Shown here: positions 49,557-59,103 of the stretch, in pieces | Position numbering within the stretch: position 1 is the first letter of the stretch | Layout of the letters: each line of letters begins with the position of its first letter | Source: Curtobacterium sp. BH-2-1-1 | Lineage (GTDB): Bacteria; Actinomycetota; Actinomycetes; Actinomycetales; Microbacteriaceae | Direction: 5' to 3' | DNA: 64,000 nt | Assembly: GCF_001806325.1 (NCBI RefSeq) | Contig: NZ_CP017580.1 | Location: 1,612,001-1,676,000 of the forward strand | Program-made: the position numbers and the translations under genes | The notes under the pieces: generated by a model | Databases searched by the model: none | Told to the model about the DNA's origin: nothing | What the model saw: only the letters and a program-made list of their open reading frames with translations

Positions 49557-50485
49557 ACGAGGTCCTCGAGGTCGTCGGTGCCGGAGACGCGGGCGTAGAT
49601 GAACAGGATGATGCCGAGCACGACCATGAGCACGGTCGAGAGCGCCGCGGCGACGTTGTACTGCTGGTTGCCGGAGTAGGCGTCCTGGATCGCCTGCCCG
49701 ATCGTGTACGTGTTCGTGCCGCCCAGGAGCGCCGAGTTCACCGGGTCGCCCACGCTGTCGATGAAGACGAGCAGGACACCGGCGAAGATGCCCGAGCGGG
49801 ACAGCGGCAGCGTGGTGTGCCAGAACGCCCGGACCTTGCCGGCGTAGAGGTCGTTCGCCGCCTCGCCGAGTCGGGGGTCGATGCGTTCGAGCGCGGCGTA
49901 GATCGGCAGCACCATGAACGCCAGGTCGTTGTAGGCGTCACCGAAGATCACCGCGCCACCGGTCCCGAGGATGTGGAAGTCCTTGCTGGCCAGGCCGATC
50001 GCCTGCAGCGCCGTGACGACCGGCCCCTGCGAGGCGAGCACGAACGCCCACATGTCGGTGCGGATGACGAACGACACGAGGAAGCTCACGAACACGAGCA
50101 TGAGGAGCGGGTTCTTCCACCGTGGCGACACCCGGAACGCGATGAAGTACGCCACCGGGTACCCGACGATGATCGTCACGACGGTCGCGGCCGCGCCGTA
50201 CCAGAGCGACCGACCGAGGAACGTCAGGTACGGCACCTGCGGGTCGATGAACAGCGAGCCGTAGATCCCCCAGTTCCACGTGAACGTGTAGCCGTCGTCC
50301 GGGTTGCCCGACATGAGCGAGACGATGAGTCCCGACACGAGCGGGATGACGAAGAACACGGCCAGGTACGCGGTGCCGACGACGGCGAGCAGGAACGGCA
50401 CCCGCAGGCGGCGACCGTGCCGCACGGGCGCGGGTCCCGGTCCGGCCCCGAGACCGGCGGTCCCGGCCGTCCCGACGGCGCTCAC
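49553..50485 (-). CDS. potB: Polyamine ABC transporter permease, PotB-like
   Basis: 310 residues, six helices. FFVIPLVSGLIVSLMSG opens helix 1; GEAANDLYAGKVRAFWHTTLPLSRSGIFAG is the EAA loop, and IDSVGDPVNSALLGG is typical of PotB. GTG 50485 overlaps the potD stop. Pairs with PotC to form the channel. Confidence 0.92.
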   Translation of the reverse strand: MSAVGTAGTAGLGAGPGPAPVRHGRRLRVPFLLAVVGTAYLAVFFVIPLVSGLIVSLMSGNPDDGYTFTWNWGIYGSLFIDPQVPYLTFLGRSLWYGAAATVVTIIVGYPVAYFIAFRVSPRWKNPLLMLVFVSFLVSFVIRTDMWAFVLASQGPVVTALQAIGLASKDFHILGTGGAVIFGDAYNDLAFMVLPIYAALERIDPRLGEAANDLYAGKVRAFWHTTLPLSRSGIFAGVLLVFIDSVGDPVNSALLGGTNTYTIGQAIQDAYSGNQQYNVAAALSTVLMVVLGIILFIYARVSGTDDLEDLV

Positions 50486-51693
50486 GACTGCACCACCGCG
50501 TTGAAGATGCCGTTCCACTCGGAGTACTCGTCGTAGTTCTCGAACACCCGGAACTCGTGCGACTTGTCGAGCACCTCGGACGACGGGAACACGAGCGGGC
50601 TGTCCGCCACGGTGGGGTCGTCCAGCTCGTCCCGGACGTAGTCCTCCGCGGCGGGCACCGGGCAGACGTAGTTGACGTAGTCCTCGACGATGCCGGCGAT
50701 CTTCGGCGTGTAGTAGAAGTCCATCCACTCCAGGGCCGACACCGGGTTCGCCGCCTGCCGGGGGATCATGAGGTTGTCGTGCCACATCATCTGGCCTTCC
50801 TCCGGCGTGACGAACTTCAAGTGCTCGAACCCGGACTGCTGCGCCTGGAACACGTCGCCGGACCACGCCTGGGTGATCCAGGTGTCACCGTTCTCGAGCT
50901 TGTTGATGTAGCTCTGGTCGTAGAACCCGGTGACGCTCGGGCGGAGCTTCCGCAGCCAGTCCTGGGCCGTCCGCCAGTCCGCGGGGGTCGAGGTCTCCGG
51001 GGCGATGCCGTTCGCGAGCAGCCCGAGGGACCCGAGCTCGGTGTTGTCGCTCATCAGCCCGACGCGGCCCCGGAACGCCGGGTCGAGCAGGTCCTGGAAC
51101 GACGTGATCTCGCGGTCGATGTACTTCGGGTTGTAGGCGATCCCGGTGAACCCGGTCTGCCACACGACCGAGTGCTTGTTCCCGGGGTCGTAGGTCGGGT
51201 CCTTCACGGAGTCACCCGCGTTCGCCGCGAAGTTCGGCAGCCGCGAGTGGTCGAGCTCGCACACGAACCCGTTCTTGATCATCTGCGTCAGCTCGAAGCC
51301 GTTCGTCATCACGACGAGGTCGTAGCCGGTGGCCCCCTGCGCGCGGAGGATCGGTGACACCGTCGCGTAGAACGTGGCGTTGTCCTGGATCACGGCCTGG
51401 TAGTCGACCGAGATCCCGGTGGCCCGCTCGAACAGCTGGATGGATTCGGACTTGCCGTGGTCGGAGTCGATGTAGAGCGGCCAGTTCGCGAAGTTGAGCT
51501 GCTTCGTCGCCTTCTGGTCCTTCCAGAACCGCTCCCAGTCCACCGGGTGTTCGGCGAGCGACGCCGCCGACCCCTTGATGCTGCAGCCGGCGAGCAGGGC
51601 GGCGACCGCGGCGGCCCCGCCGCCCGCGAGGAATCCGCGACGGCTGACGCGTGCGGACGTCAGTCCGCGCACCAGGTCCGGCCGCGGACTCAC
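50482..51693 (-). CDS. potD: Polyamine-binding lipoprotein, PotD/PotF-like
   Basis: 403 residues. Twin-arginine signal SRRGFLAGGGAAAVAALLAGC with lipobox Cys37, so it is exported folded and lipid-anchored. LNFANWPLYID matches the start of the spermidine/putrescine-binding fold, and YDLVVMTNGFELTQMI, WQTGFTGIAYNPKY and NPVSALEWMDFYYTP complete it. GTG 51693 overlaps the potA stop. Captures putrescine or spermidine outside the membrane. Confidence 0.93.
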   Translation of the reverse strand: MSPRPDLVRGLTSARVSRRGFLAGGGAAAVAALLAGCSIKGSAASLAEHPVDWERFWKDQKATKQLNFANWPLYIDSDHGKSESIQLFERATGISVDYQAVIQDNATFYATVSPILRAQGATGYDLVVMTNGFELTQMIKNGFVCELDHSRLPNFAANAGDSVKDPTYDPGNKHSVVWQTGFTGIAYNPKYIDREITSFQDLLDPAFRGRVGLMSDNTELGSLGLLANGIAPETSTPADWRTAQDWLRKLRPSVTGFYDQSYINKLENGDTWITQAWSGDVFQAQQSGFEHLKFVTPEEGQMMWHDNLMIPRQAANPVSALEWMDFYYTPKIAGIVEDYVNYVCPVPAAEDYVRDELDDPTVADSPLVFPSSEVLDKSHEFRVFENYDEYSEWNGIFNAVVQS

Positions 51694-52877
51694 GCGACGA
51701 CCCCCGCGGTGGCGGGTGCGGACTGGAGGCGCGGGTCGGCTCCGGCGGTGACGGTCGCGTCGGACGTGGGGTGCGCCTCCAGGCCGAAACCGTGGTCGAC
51801 GCCCCACGTGAGCCAGACCTCGGTACCGGTGGCGATGCGCGGTCCGCCCTTGGAGTTCTGCGCGAAGACGGAGACGCGGCCCGCGCCCGGCACGTCCACG
51901 AGGTACTGGGTGCTGACGCCGGAGAACGACACGTCGACCACACGGCCGGGGCCGAGGATGTTGCGACCGGACTCTGGTGCCGGCTCGGCGGTGCGGATCT
52001 TGAGCTTCTCGGGACGGACGCCGACCACCACGTGTCCGGTCGTCGCAACGGCCCGGTCGGTCGGGACGGCGATCGTGCCGGCCGCGGTCGCGACGACGAG
52101 GAGTCCGCCGTCGGTGCCGCGGACCTCGCCTTCGAGCAGGTTCGACTGCCCGAGGAAGTTCGCGACGAACGCCGTGCGGGGCAGCTCGTACAGGTCCTGC
52201 GGGCTGCCCATCTGCTCGATGCGGCCGCCGTTCATGACGGCGACCGTGTCGGCCATCGTCATCGCCTCCTCCTGGTCGTGCGTGACGTGCAGGAAGGTGA
52301 GACCGACCTCGGCCTGGATCGTCTTCAGCTCGAGCTGCATCTGGTGCCGCAGCTTGAGGTCGAGGGCGCCGAGGGGTTCGTCGAGCAGGAGCAGGGCCGG
52401 GCGGTTCACGATCGCGCGGGCGAGGGCGACGCGCTGCTGCATGCCGCCGGACAGCTGCGCCGGACGCTTCGACGCCGAACCCTCGAGCTCGACGAGCCGC
52501 AACGCCTCGGTCGCCTTCGTCATCGGGTCCGGGATGCGCCGGCGCTTCAACCCGAACGCCACGTTCTCGCGCACGCTCATGTGCGGGAACAGCGCGTAGT
52601 TCTGGAACACCGTGTTGACCGGCCGCTGGTACGGCTTCGTGTCGGTGACGTCCCGTCCGCCGATCGTGATCGTGCCGCTCGTGGGCTCCTCGAGGCCGGC
52701 GACGAGCCGGAGCGTCGTCGTCTTGCCGCAGCCGGACGGCCCGAGCAGCGCGAAGAACGAGCCAGCCGGGACGGTGAGGTCGAGGGCGTCGACCGCGGTG
52801 TGGCCGGGGAAGGACTTGGTGATCCGGTCGAGCCGGAGATCGGCTCCCGATTCGGCGAAGGTGCCGGTCATTGCCAT
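51690..52877 (-). CDS. potA: Polyamine ABC transporter ATPase, PotA-like
   Basis: 395 residues. Walker A GPSGCGKTT, Q-loop FQNYALFPHM, signature LSGGMQQR, Walker B LLLLDEPLGALD, H-loop HVTHD; then a TOBE domain (VVGVRPEKLKI, VSFSGVSTQYLVDVPG). ATG with AGGAGG upstream. The last ~25 codons cross a GGAGGCGCGG repeat arm (51724-51733) that adds a DPRLQSAP tail. Forty-two bases after the ALDH stop, so one operon. Confidence 0.94.
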   Translation of the reverse strand: MAMTGTFAESGADLRLDRITKSFPGHTAVDALDLTVPAGSFFALLGPSGCGKTTTLRLVAGLEEPTSGTITIGGRDVTDTKPYQRPVNTVFQNYALFPHMSVRENVAFGLKRRRIPDPMTKATEALRLVELEGSASKRPAQLSGGMQQRVALARAIVNRPALLLLDEPLGALDLKLRHQMQLELKTIQAEVGLTFLHVTHDQEEAMTMADTVAVMNGGRIEQMGSPQDLYELPRTAFVANFLGQSNLLEGEVRGTDGGLLVVATAAGTIAVPTDRAVATTGHVVVGVRPEKLKIRTAEPAPESGRNILGPGRVVDVSFSGVSTQYLVDVPGAGRVSVFAQNSKGGPRIATGTEVWLTWGVDHGFGLEAHPTSDATVTAGADPRLQSAPATAGVVA

Positions 52878-52919
52878 GGTGCCTCCTGCTGCTCGTGCTG
52901 CTCGGGGTCGGGTTCGGGC

Positions 52920-54362
52920 TCAGCCGATGTAGGACATGACGTGCTTGATGCGGGTGTAGTCGTCGAACCCGTACTGGGACAGGTCCTTGCCGTAGCCGGA
53001 GTGCTTGAAGCCGCCGTGCGGCATCTCGGCGACGATCGGGATGTGGGTGTTGATCCACACGCACCCGAAGTCGAGGTCGCGGGCGAAGCGCATCGCCCGC
53101 GCGTGGTCCGTCGTCCACACCGAGCTCGCCAGGCCGTACTCGACGCCGTTCGCCCACCCGAGGGCCTGCTGCTCGGTTAAGAAGCGCTGGACGGTCTGCA
53201 CCGGGCCGAAGATCTCCTGCTGCACCGCGCGGTCGTCCTGCCGGAGCCCGGAGACGATCGTCGCCTCGTGGTGGAAGCCGCGGTCGCCCAGGCGGTGGCC
53301 GCCGAGCTCGATCGACGCGTGGTCGGGGAGGGTGTCGATGAACGACCGGACCTGGGCGAGCTGGGCCGCGTTGTTCACCGGGCCGAAGTACGGGGTCGGC
53401 GCGTCCGGGCCGGTCTGCGCGTCGGTCCGTGCCGCCTCGGCGAGCGCCGCCACGAACTCGTCGTGGATGCCGTCCTGCACGAGCAGGCGGGTGGCGGCGG
53501 TGCAGTCCTGCCCGGCGTTGAAGAAGCCGGCGGCGACGATGCCGGCCACGGCGGTGGGGACGTCGGCGTCGTCGAACACGATCACCGGGGCCTTGCCGCC
53601 GAGTTCGAGGTGCGTGCGCTTGAGGTCCCCGGCGGCGGCGCGGGCGACCTCGATGCCCGCGCGGACGGAACCGGTGATCGACACGAGCTGCGGCGTGGGG
53701 TGGTCGATCATCGCGGCACCGGTCGTCCGGTCCCCCACGACGACGTTGAGGACGCCGGGCGGCAGGAACTCGGCGGCGACCTCGGCCAGCAGCAGGGTCG
53801 ACAGCGGGGTGGTGTCGCTCGGCTTGAGCACGGTCGTGTTCCCCGCGGCGAGCGCCGGCGCGAACTTCCACACCGCCATGTTGAGCGGGTAGTTCCACGG
53901 GGTGACCTGGGCGACGACACCGATCGGCTCGCGCCGGACGAACGACGTGTGGTCGGTCATGTACTCGCCCGCGCTCCGCCCCTCGAGGTTCCGGGCGGCG
54001 CCGGCGAAGAAGCGGATCTGGTCGACCGAGAGCAGGATCTCGTCCTCGACGAGGGTGGCGCGGGGCTTCCCGGTGTCGAGCGACTCGAGGTCGGCGAACT
54101 CCTCCGCCCGCTGCTCCATCGCGTCGGCGATCCGGAAGAGCGCGAGCTGTCGTTCCGCCGGTGTGGTGCGGCCCCACGTCCCGAACGCGGTGCTCGCCGC
54201 ACGGAAGGCCGCGTCGACGTCGGCGGCACTGGACACCGGAGACGTGCCGTAGACGTGCTCGTCGGTCGGGTCGATCAGGTCGAAGGCCGCGTCGGCACGG
54301 ACCTCGACGGACGCGCCCCCGATGAAGTTCCGGACCTCGCTCGTCTTCGTGGTCTCCCGCAT
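52920..54362 (-). CDS. Gamma-aminobutyraldehyde-type aldehyde dehydrogenase
   Basis: 480 residues. WNYPLNMAVWKFAPALAAGNT, LELGGKAP (general-base Glu), FNAGQDCTAATR (catalytic Cys) and PHGGFKHSGYGKDLS are all present; the last is typical of PatD/PuuC enzymes that oxidise 4-aminobutyraldehyde. The start ATG 54362 faces the AsnC gene. It contains a rare TTA Leu codon in RFLTEQQ (53177-53179). It should oxidise the aldehydes made by the aminotransferase and oxidases across the promoter. Confidence 0.92.
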   Translation of the reverse strand: MRETTKTSEVRNFIGGASVEVRADAAFDLIDPTDEHVYGTSPVSSAADVDAAFRAASTAFGTWGRTTPAERQLALFRIADAMEQRAEEFADLESLDTGKPRATLVEDEILLSVDQIRFFAGAARNLEGRSAGEYMTDHTSFVRREPIGVVAQVTPWNYPLNMAVWKFAPALAAGNTTVLKPSDTTPLSTLLLAEVAAEFLPPGVLNVVVGDRTTGAAMIDHPTPQLVSITGSVRAGIEVARAAAGDLKRTHLELGGKAPVIVFDDADVPTAVAGIVAAGFFNAGQDCTAATRLLVQDGIHDEFVAALAEAARTDAQTGPDAPTPYFGPVNNAAQLAQVRSFIDTLPDHASIELGGHRLGDRGFHHEATIVSGLRQDDRAVQQEIFGPVQTVQRFLTEQQALGWANGVEYGLASSVWTTDHARAMRFARDLDFGCVWINTHIPIVAEMPHGGFKHSGYGKDLSQYGFDDYTRIKHVMSYIG

Positions 54363-54406
54363 GGCGGCGATACTGGCACGGAAAAAGCCGGTTCGGAAGA
54401 CTTGTA

Positions 54407-54445
54407 ACAACGGAAATCGTCGTGAAACACGGTGTTCACAACGGA
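54407..54445. promoter_or_regulatory. Direct ACAACGGA repeats in the polyamine divergent promoter
   Basis: ACAACGGA occurs at 54407-54414 and 54438-54445, 31 bases (three turns) apart, on the same face of the helix, with AACACGGTGTT between them. They suit an AsnC/Lrp-type octamer. TTGCTT (54451-54456) and AATGCT (54475-54480) form the promoter of the AsnC gene. Confidence 0.5.
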
Positions 54446-54487
54446 TTCCCTTGCTTTCTGGGCGATGGCGCTGCAATGCTGTCCGGC

Positions 54488-54958
54488 ATGGCGGCAGCAC
54501 CACGACGTCCGGGACCGATCGACGACACCTCGAAGCGGATCATCGAACAACTCCAGGCGGACGGGCGCCGTCCGTACGGCGAGATCGGCAAGGCGGTCGG
54601 TCTCAGCGAAGCGGCGGTCCGGCAGCGCGTCCAGAAGCTGACCGAGACCGGCGTGATGCAGATCGTCGCGGTGACGGACCCCCTGCAACTCGGGTTCCAC
54701 CGCCAGGCGATGATCGGCATCCGGGTCAGCGGCGACACCCGAACCGTCGCCGACGAACTCGAACGGCTCCCGGCGGTCGACTACCTCGTCATGACCGCCG
54801 GGAGCTTCGACCTCATGGTCGAGGTCGTCTGCGAGGACGACGACGACCTGATCGAGCTCCTGAACGGCACCATCCGGGCGATCCCGGGCGTCGCCGGCAC
54901 CGAGACCTTCGTCTACCTGCAACTCCGCAAACAGCTCTACGACTGGGGAACGCGATGA
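54488..54958 (+). CDS. AsnC/Lrp-family regulator
   Basis: 156 residues. HTH: IDDTSKRIIEQLQADGRRPYGEIGKAVGLSEAAVRQRVQKLTETGVMQIVAVTDP. The RAM/ligand domain is RQAMIGIRVSGDTRTVADELERLPAVDYLVMTAGSFDLMVEVVCED. ATG 54488 with AATGCT seven bases upstream. Overlaps the aminotransferase ATG (ATGA). It likely senses a polyamine or its product and controls both arms of the locus. Confidence 0.93.
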   Translation: MAAAPRRPGPIDDTSKRIIEQLQADGRRPYGEIGKAVGLSEAAVRQRVQKLTETGVMQIVAVTDPLQLGFHRQAMIGIRVSGDTRTVADELERLPAVDYLVMTAGSFDLMVEVVCEDDDDLIELLNGTIRAIPGVAGTETFVYLQLRKQLYDWGTR

Positions 54959-56388
54959 CCATCTCCGAACGACCCACCACCCGTCTCGGCTCGTACGACC
55001 CGTTCGCACCGGTGGACGACGCCGCGCTGCAGCAGAAGTCGCGCGACCACCTGTGGATGCACTTCGCCCGGCACGGTGCGAACCAGGCCGGTGCCGACGT
55101 GCCGATCATGGTCCGCGGCGAAGGGCACCACGTCTACGACAGCCACGGCAAGGAGTACATCGACGGGCTCTCCGGCCTGTTCGTCGTCGCCGCGGGCCAC
55201 GGCCGGAAGCGCCTGGCCGAGATGGCCGCCAAGCAGGCCGAGACGCTGTCGTTCTTCCCGATCTGGTCGTACGCGCACCCCGCGGCGATCGAGCTCGCGG
55301 ACCGGTTGGCCGACCACGCCCCCGGCGACCTCAACAAGGTGTTCTTCTCGACCGGCGGCGGCGAGGCCGTCGAGACCGCGTTCAAGCTCGCGAAGTACTA
55401 CTGGAAGCTCCGCGGCAAGCCGATGAAGCACAAGGTGATCTCCCGCGCGGTCGCGTACCACGGCACCCCGCAGGGAGCACTCGCGATCACGGGCATCCCG
55501 GCGATGAAGCAGATGTTCGAGCCGCTCGCGCCGGGTGGCTTCCGCGTGCCGAACACCAACTACTACCGCGCCGCCGAGATGGGCTTCGCCGGCGAGAGCG
55601 AGGAGGAGTTCGGCTTCTGGGCGGCCGAGCGCATCCGCGAGATGATCGAGTTCGAGGGTCCGGACACCGTCGCCGCGGTCTTCCTCGAACCGGTGCAGAA
55701 CTCCGGCGGCTGCTTCACCCCGCCACCCGGGTACTTCCAGCGGGTCCGCGAGATCTGCGACGAGTACGACGTGCTGCTGGTCTCCGACGAGGTGATCTGC
55801 GCGTTCGGTCGGATCGGCACGATGTTCGCGTGCGACACCTACGGCTTCGTCCCGGACATGATCACGTGCGCGAAGGCGATGACCTCGGGCTACTCCCCCA
55901 TCGGCGCGACGATCATCAGCGACAAGCTCTTCGAGCCGTTCTCCACGGGCGACACGACCTTCTACCACGGCTACACGTTCGGCGGGCACCCGGTCTCCGC
56001 CGCCGTCGCGATGGAGAACCTCGACATCTTCGAGGAAGAGGGGCTCCTGCAGAACGTCCAGCAGAACGCCCCGCTCTTCAAGGCCGAGCTCGACACGCTG
56101 CGCGACCTGCCCATCGTCGGGGACGTCCGTGGTGACGGGTACTTCTACGGCATCGAGCTCGTGAAGGACAAGGCCACCAAGACGACCTTCGACGACGCCG
56201 AGTCGGAGCGCCTGCTCCGCGGGTTCCTGTCGAAGGCGCTGTTCGACGCCGGGCTGTACTGCCGTGCCGACGACCGCGGCGACCCCGTCGTGCAGCTCGC
56301 GCCGCCGCTCACCATCGGGCAGCCGGAGTTCCGCGAGATGACCTCGATCCTGCGGAGCGTCCTGTCCGAGGCCTGGACGAAGATCTGA
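54955..56388 (+). CDS. Class III (omega) aminotransferase, polyamine type
   Basis: 477 residues, fold-type I PLP enzyme. FFSTGGGEAVETAFKLAKYYWKLRG, VLLVSDEVICAFGRIG (Asp for the pyridine N) and DMITCAKAMTSGYSPIGA (Schiff-base Lys) are present. It should move the amino group of putrescine or a related diamine to pyruvate or 2-oxoglutarate, giving an aminoaldehyde for the ALDH. Coupled to the AsnC gene; two bases before the next gene. Confidence 0.93.
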   Translation: MTISERPTTRLGSYDPFAPVDDAALQQKSRDHLWMHFARHGANQAGADVPIMVRGEGHHVYDSHGKEYIDGLSGLFVVAAGHGRKRLAEMAAKQAETLSFFPIWSYAHPAAIELADRLADHAPGDLNKVFFSTGGGEAVETAFKLAKYYWKLRGKPMKHKVISRAVAYHGTPQGALAITGIPAMKQMFEPLAPGGFRVPNTNYYRAAEMGFAGESEEEFGFWAAERIREMIEFEGPDTVAAVFLEPVQNSGGCFTPPPGYFQRVREICDEYDVLLVSDEVICAFGRIGTMFACDTYGFVPDMITCAKAMTSGYSPIGATIISDKLFEPFSTGDTTFYHGYTFGGHPVSAAVAMENLDIFEEEGLLQNVQQNAPLFKAELDTLRDLPIVGDVRGDGYFYGIELVKDKATKTTFDDAESERLLRGFLSKALFDAGLYCRADDRGDPVVQLAPPLTIGQPEFREMTSILRSVLSEAWTKI

Positions 56389-56390
56389 CC

Positions 56391-57755
56391 GTGACCGGCT
56401 ACCGGGGCGTCTCGTTCTGGCTCGACGCGCTCGTCACGAGCGGCCGCGACGACCTGACGCCCCGCCCGCCGCTCGACGGCGACACCACCGCGGACGTCTG
56501 CATCGTCGGCGGTGGACTGACCGGTCTCTGGACCGCGTGGTACCTGCACCAGGCCGACCCGCGCCTCCAGGTCGTCGTCGTGGAACGCGAGATCGCGGGC
56601 TTCGGCGCGTCCGGACGCAACGGCGGCTGGTGCTCCGCACTGTTCCCGCGGTCCGCCGAGGCGATCGCCCGCGAGCACGGCCGCGACGCGGCCCTCGCCC
56701 TGCGTCGAGCGATGCGCGACACCGTCGACGAGGTCGGGCGCGCAGCGTCCGAGGCCGGGGTCGACTGCGACTACGTCAAGGGCGGCACCGTCCTCTACGC
56801 GCGCTCCGCCGTGCAGGAACGCGCGGCCCGCGACGAGGTCGCCGCCTCGGCCGCGTGGGGCGACGACATGACGTACCGCGACGCACGCCCCGGCGATGCC
56901 GCCGGATCGGCCGGTGTCGCGTGGACGCCGGACTGCGCGCGGGTCCAGCCCGCAGCGCTGGTGCGCGGCCTGGCGGCGGCCCTGGAGGCGCGGGGCGTCC
57001 GAATCGCGGAGCACACGCCCGCCGTCTCGTGGGGTCCAGGGCACGTGGTCACGTCGCGCGGGACCGTCACGGCCGGTGCCGTGGTCATCGCGGTCGAGGG
57101 CTACGGCGCGCAGCTCGAGCAGACGAAGCGGCGCATCCTGCCGCTGTACTCGCTCATGATCGCGACGGCACCGTTGCCCGCGGCGGTGTGGGACCGTGTC
57201 GGGCTCGAGCACGGGCAGACGTTCTCGGACTACCGGCACCTCCTCGTGTACGGGCAGCGCACGGCGGACGACCGACTGGCGTTCGGCGGGCGCGGAGCCC
57301 GCTACCACTGGGGGTCCGCGATCACCCCCGGCTACGACCGGGTACCACGCGTGTTCGAGCACCTTCGGCGGTCCCTGGTCGAGCTGTTCCCCGCCGTCGC
57401 CGACGCACCGGTCACGCACACGTGGGGCGGACCCCTCGGGGTGCCCCGTGACTGGTGCGCCTCGGTGACGTGGGACGGCCACGTCGGGACCGCCGGCGGC
57501 TACGTCGGCGACGGCCTGTCCACGACGAACCTCGCCGGACGGACGCTCGCCGACCTCGTGCGGGGTGTGTCCTCGCCGCAGACCGCGCTGCCGTGGGTGA
57601 ACCACCGGTCGCCGGACTGGGAGCCGGAGCCGCTGCGGTTCCTCGGGGCGAACGCCGGGCTCGTGGCCACCGACCTGGCCGACCGCGAGGAAGCACTGAC
57701 CGGGCGGCCGAGCCTCGCCGCCCGCCTGATGGCACCGCTGACCGGAGGACACTGA
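56391..57755 (+). CDS. FAD-dependent oxidoreductase, DAO/PuuB-like
   Basis: 454 residues. WLDALVTSGRDDLTPRPPLDGDTTADVCIVGGGLTGLWTAWYL is the N-terminus typical of gamma-glutamylputrescine-oxidase-like proteins, and the FAD site GGGLTGL is intact. FGASGRNGGW is the second flavin contact, and GGYVGDGLSTTNLAGRTLADL closes the FAD domain. Oxidises an amine to the aldehyde with release of ammonia. GTG start; one-base overlap with the next gene (TGATG). Confidence 0.9.
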   Translation: MTGYRGVSFWLDALVTSGRDDLTPRPPLDGDTTADVCIVGGGLTGLWTAWYLHQADPRLQVVVVEREIAGFGASGRNGGWCSALFPRSAEAIAREHGRDAALALRRAMRDTVDEVGRAASEAGVDCDYVKGGTVLYARSAVQERAARDEVAASAAWGDDMTYRDARPGDAAGSAGVAWTPDCARVQPAALVRGLAAALEARGVRIAEHTPAVSWGPGHVVTSRGTVTAGAVVIAVEGYGAQLEQTKRRILPLYSLMIATAPLPAAVWDRVGLEHGQTFSDYRHLLVYGQRTADDRLAFGGRGARYHWGSAITPGYDRVPRVFEHLRRSLVELFPAVADAPVTHTWGGPLGVPRDWCASVTWDGHVGTAGGYVGDGLSTTNLAGRTLADLVRGVSSPQTALPWVNHRSPDWEPEPLRFLGANAGLVATDLADREEALTGRPSLAARLMAPLTGGH

Positions 57756-59092
57756 TGGCTGCACGCGATGCCGACGTCGTCGTCGTGGGGGCCGGGGTCG
57801 CCGGGCTCGCCGCTGCTCGAGCGCTCGTGCAGGGCGGGCAGCGCGTCGTCGTGCTCGAAGCACGCGACCGCATCGGTGGCCGCACCTGGACCGACGACGA
57901 GATCGGGGTGCCGGTCGACCTCGGAGCCTCGTGGATCCACGGCATCGAGGGCAACCCGCTCTGGTCCCTGGCGTCCGCGTTCGGGATCGAGACCGTCGAG
58001 TTCACCGTCGGCAGCTTCCAGTTCGACGGGCGGCCGATCGGCTGGCACGCCCCGTCCGGACGGCGGTTGACCGCGCCCGAGGCCGCGTCGTTCGTCGCGG
58101 ACCTGCACACCGTCGACGCGGCCCTCGCCGCGGTGGTCGCCGACGCCCCGCCGCCGGCGACCTACGCGTCCGCCGTCGACACCGCGCTGCGGTCCCTGCA
58201 GTGGCAGGGCGACCGGGCCGCGCGGATCCGCGAGTACACGGCGCACCGCTCCGAGGACCTCTGCGGCGCCCCGGTCACCGTGCTCGACGCGCACGGGCTC
58301 GACGAGGAGCACGTCGCCGGCGACGAGGTGGTGTTCCCCGGCGGCTACGCCCAGTACGCGCACGCCCTGGCGGCCGGGCTCGACGTCCGCCTGTCCTCCG
58401 TCGTCGCCGCCGTGCGCTCGTCGTCCTCGGGCGTCGTCGTCGGGCTCGCCGACGGGACGACCGTGTCCGCTGCGGAGGTCGTCGTCACGGCACCCCTCGG
58501 CGTGCTGCAGGCTGGCGCGATCACGTTCGAGCCACCGCTCGGGCCCGCGGTGCTCGACGCGATGGGCCGACTCGGGATGGGCGTCTACGACAAGGTGTTC
58601 CTGCGGTTCCCCGAGCGGTTCTGGGGTGACGACTGGGTGGTGCGGCAGCAGGGTCCGGCCGGGGTCGACTGGCACTCCTGGTACGACATGTCCCGGGTGA
58701 CCGGCGAACCGGTGCTCGCGGCGCTCGTGGGCGGTGCCGGCGCGCGGCGAATCGAGTCGCTGCCCGATGCCCTGGTCGTCGACGAGGCGGTCGAGGCGCT
58801 GCGCCGGATGTTCGGGCCCACGGTCCCGGAGCCGGACGGCGTGCGGATCACCCGGTGGGCGGCGGACCCCTTCGCGCGCGGGTCGTACTCGTACCTGCAC
58901 GTGGGGGCGTCACCGGACGACCACGACCTGCTCGGCACCCCGTCGGGGCGGGTGCAGCTCGCCGGTGAGGCCACGTGGGGCGACGACCCCGCGACGGTGC
59001 ACGGGGCCCTGCTCTCCGGGCTGCGGGCGGCGGGGCGGTTGCTCGGGCACGAGGTGTCTGCCGGGTCGTTGGCGGGGCCGCTGCCCGGGTGA
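57755..59092 (+). CDS. Flavin monoamine/polyamine oxidase
   Basis: 445 residues. VVVVGAGVAGLAAARAL, VVLEARDRIGGRTWTD and GASWIHG are the amine-oxidase FAD motifs; the C-terminal flavin-contact segment is VQLAGEATWGDDPATVHGALLSGLRAAGRL. LGVLQAGAITFEPPL matches plant-like polyamine oxidases. Probably oxidises spermidine or another amine. No signal peptide. End of the plus-strand operon. Confidence 0.92.
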   Translation: MAARDADVVVVGAGVAGLAAARALVQGGQRVVVLEARDRIGGRTWTDDEIGVPVDLGASWIHGIEGNPLWSLASAFGIETVEFTVGSFQFDGRPIGWHAPSGRRLTAPEAASFVADLHTVDAALAAVVADAPPPATYASAVDTALRSLQWQGDRAARIREYTAHRSEDLCGAPVTVLDAHGLDEEHVAGDEVVFPGGYAQYAHALAAGLDVRLSSVVAAVRSSSSGVVVGLADGTTVSAAEVVVTAPLGVLQAGAITFEPPLGPAVLDAMGRLGMGVYDKVFLRFPERFWGDDWVVRQQGPAGVDWHSWYDMSRVTGEPVLAALVGGAGARRIESLPDALVVDEAVEALRRMFGPTVPEPDGVRITRWAADPFARGSYSYLHVGASPDDHDLLGTPSGRVQLAGEATWGDDPATVHGALLSGLRAAGRLLGHEVSAGSLAGPLPG

Positions 59093-59103
59093 CGGGCGGG
59101 GCC

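Noticed and set aside
50482..54177. Single 1231-residue minus-strand frame covering potD and upstream
   Set aside because: The upstream part is a shadow of the ALDH and ATPase genes in another frame; potD begins at GTG 51693 with a Tat signal.
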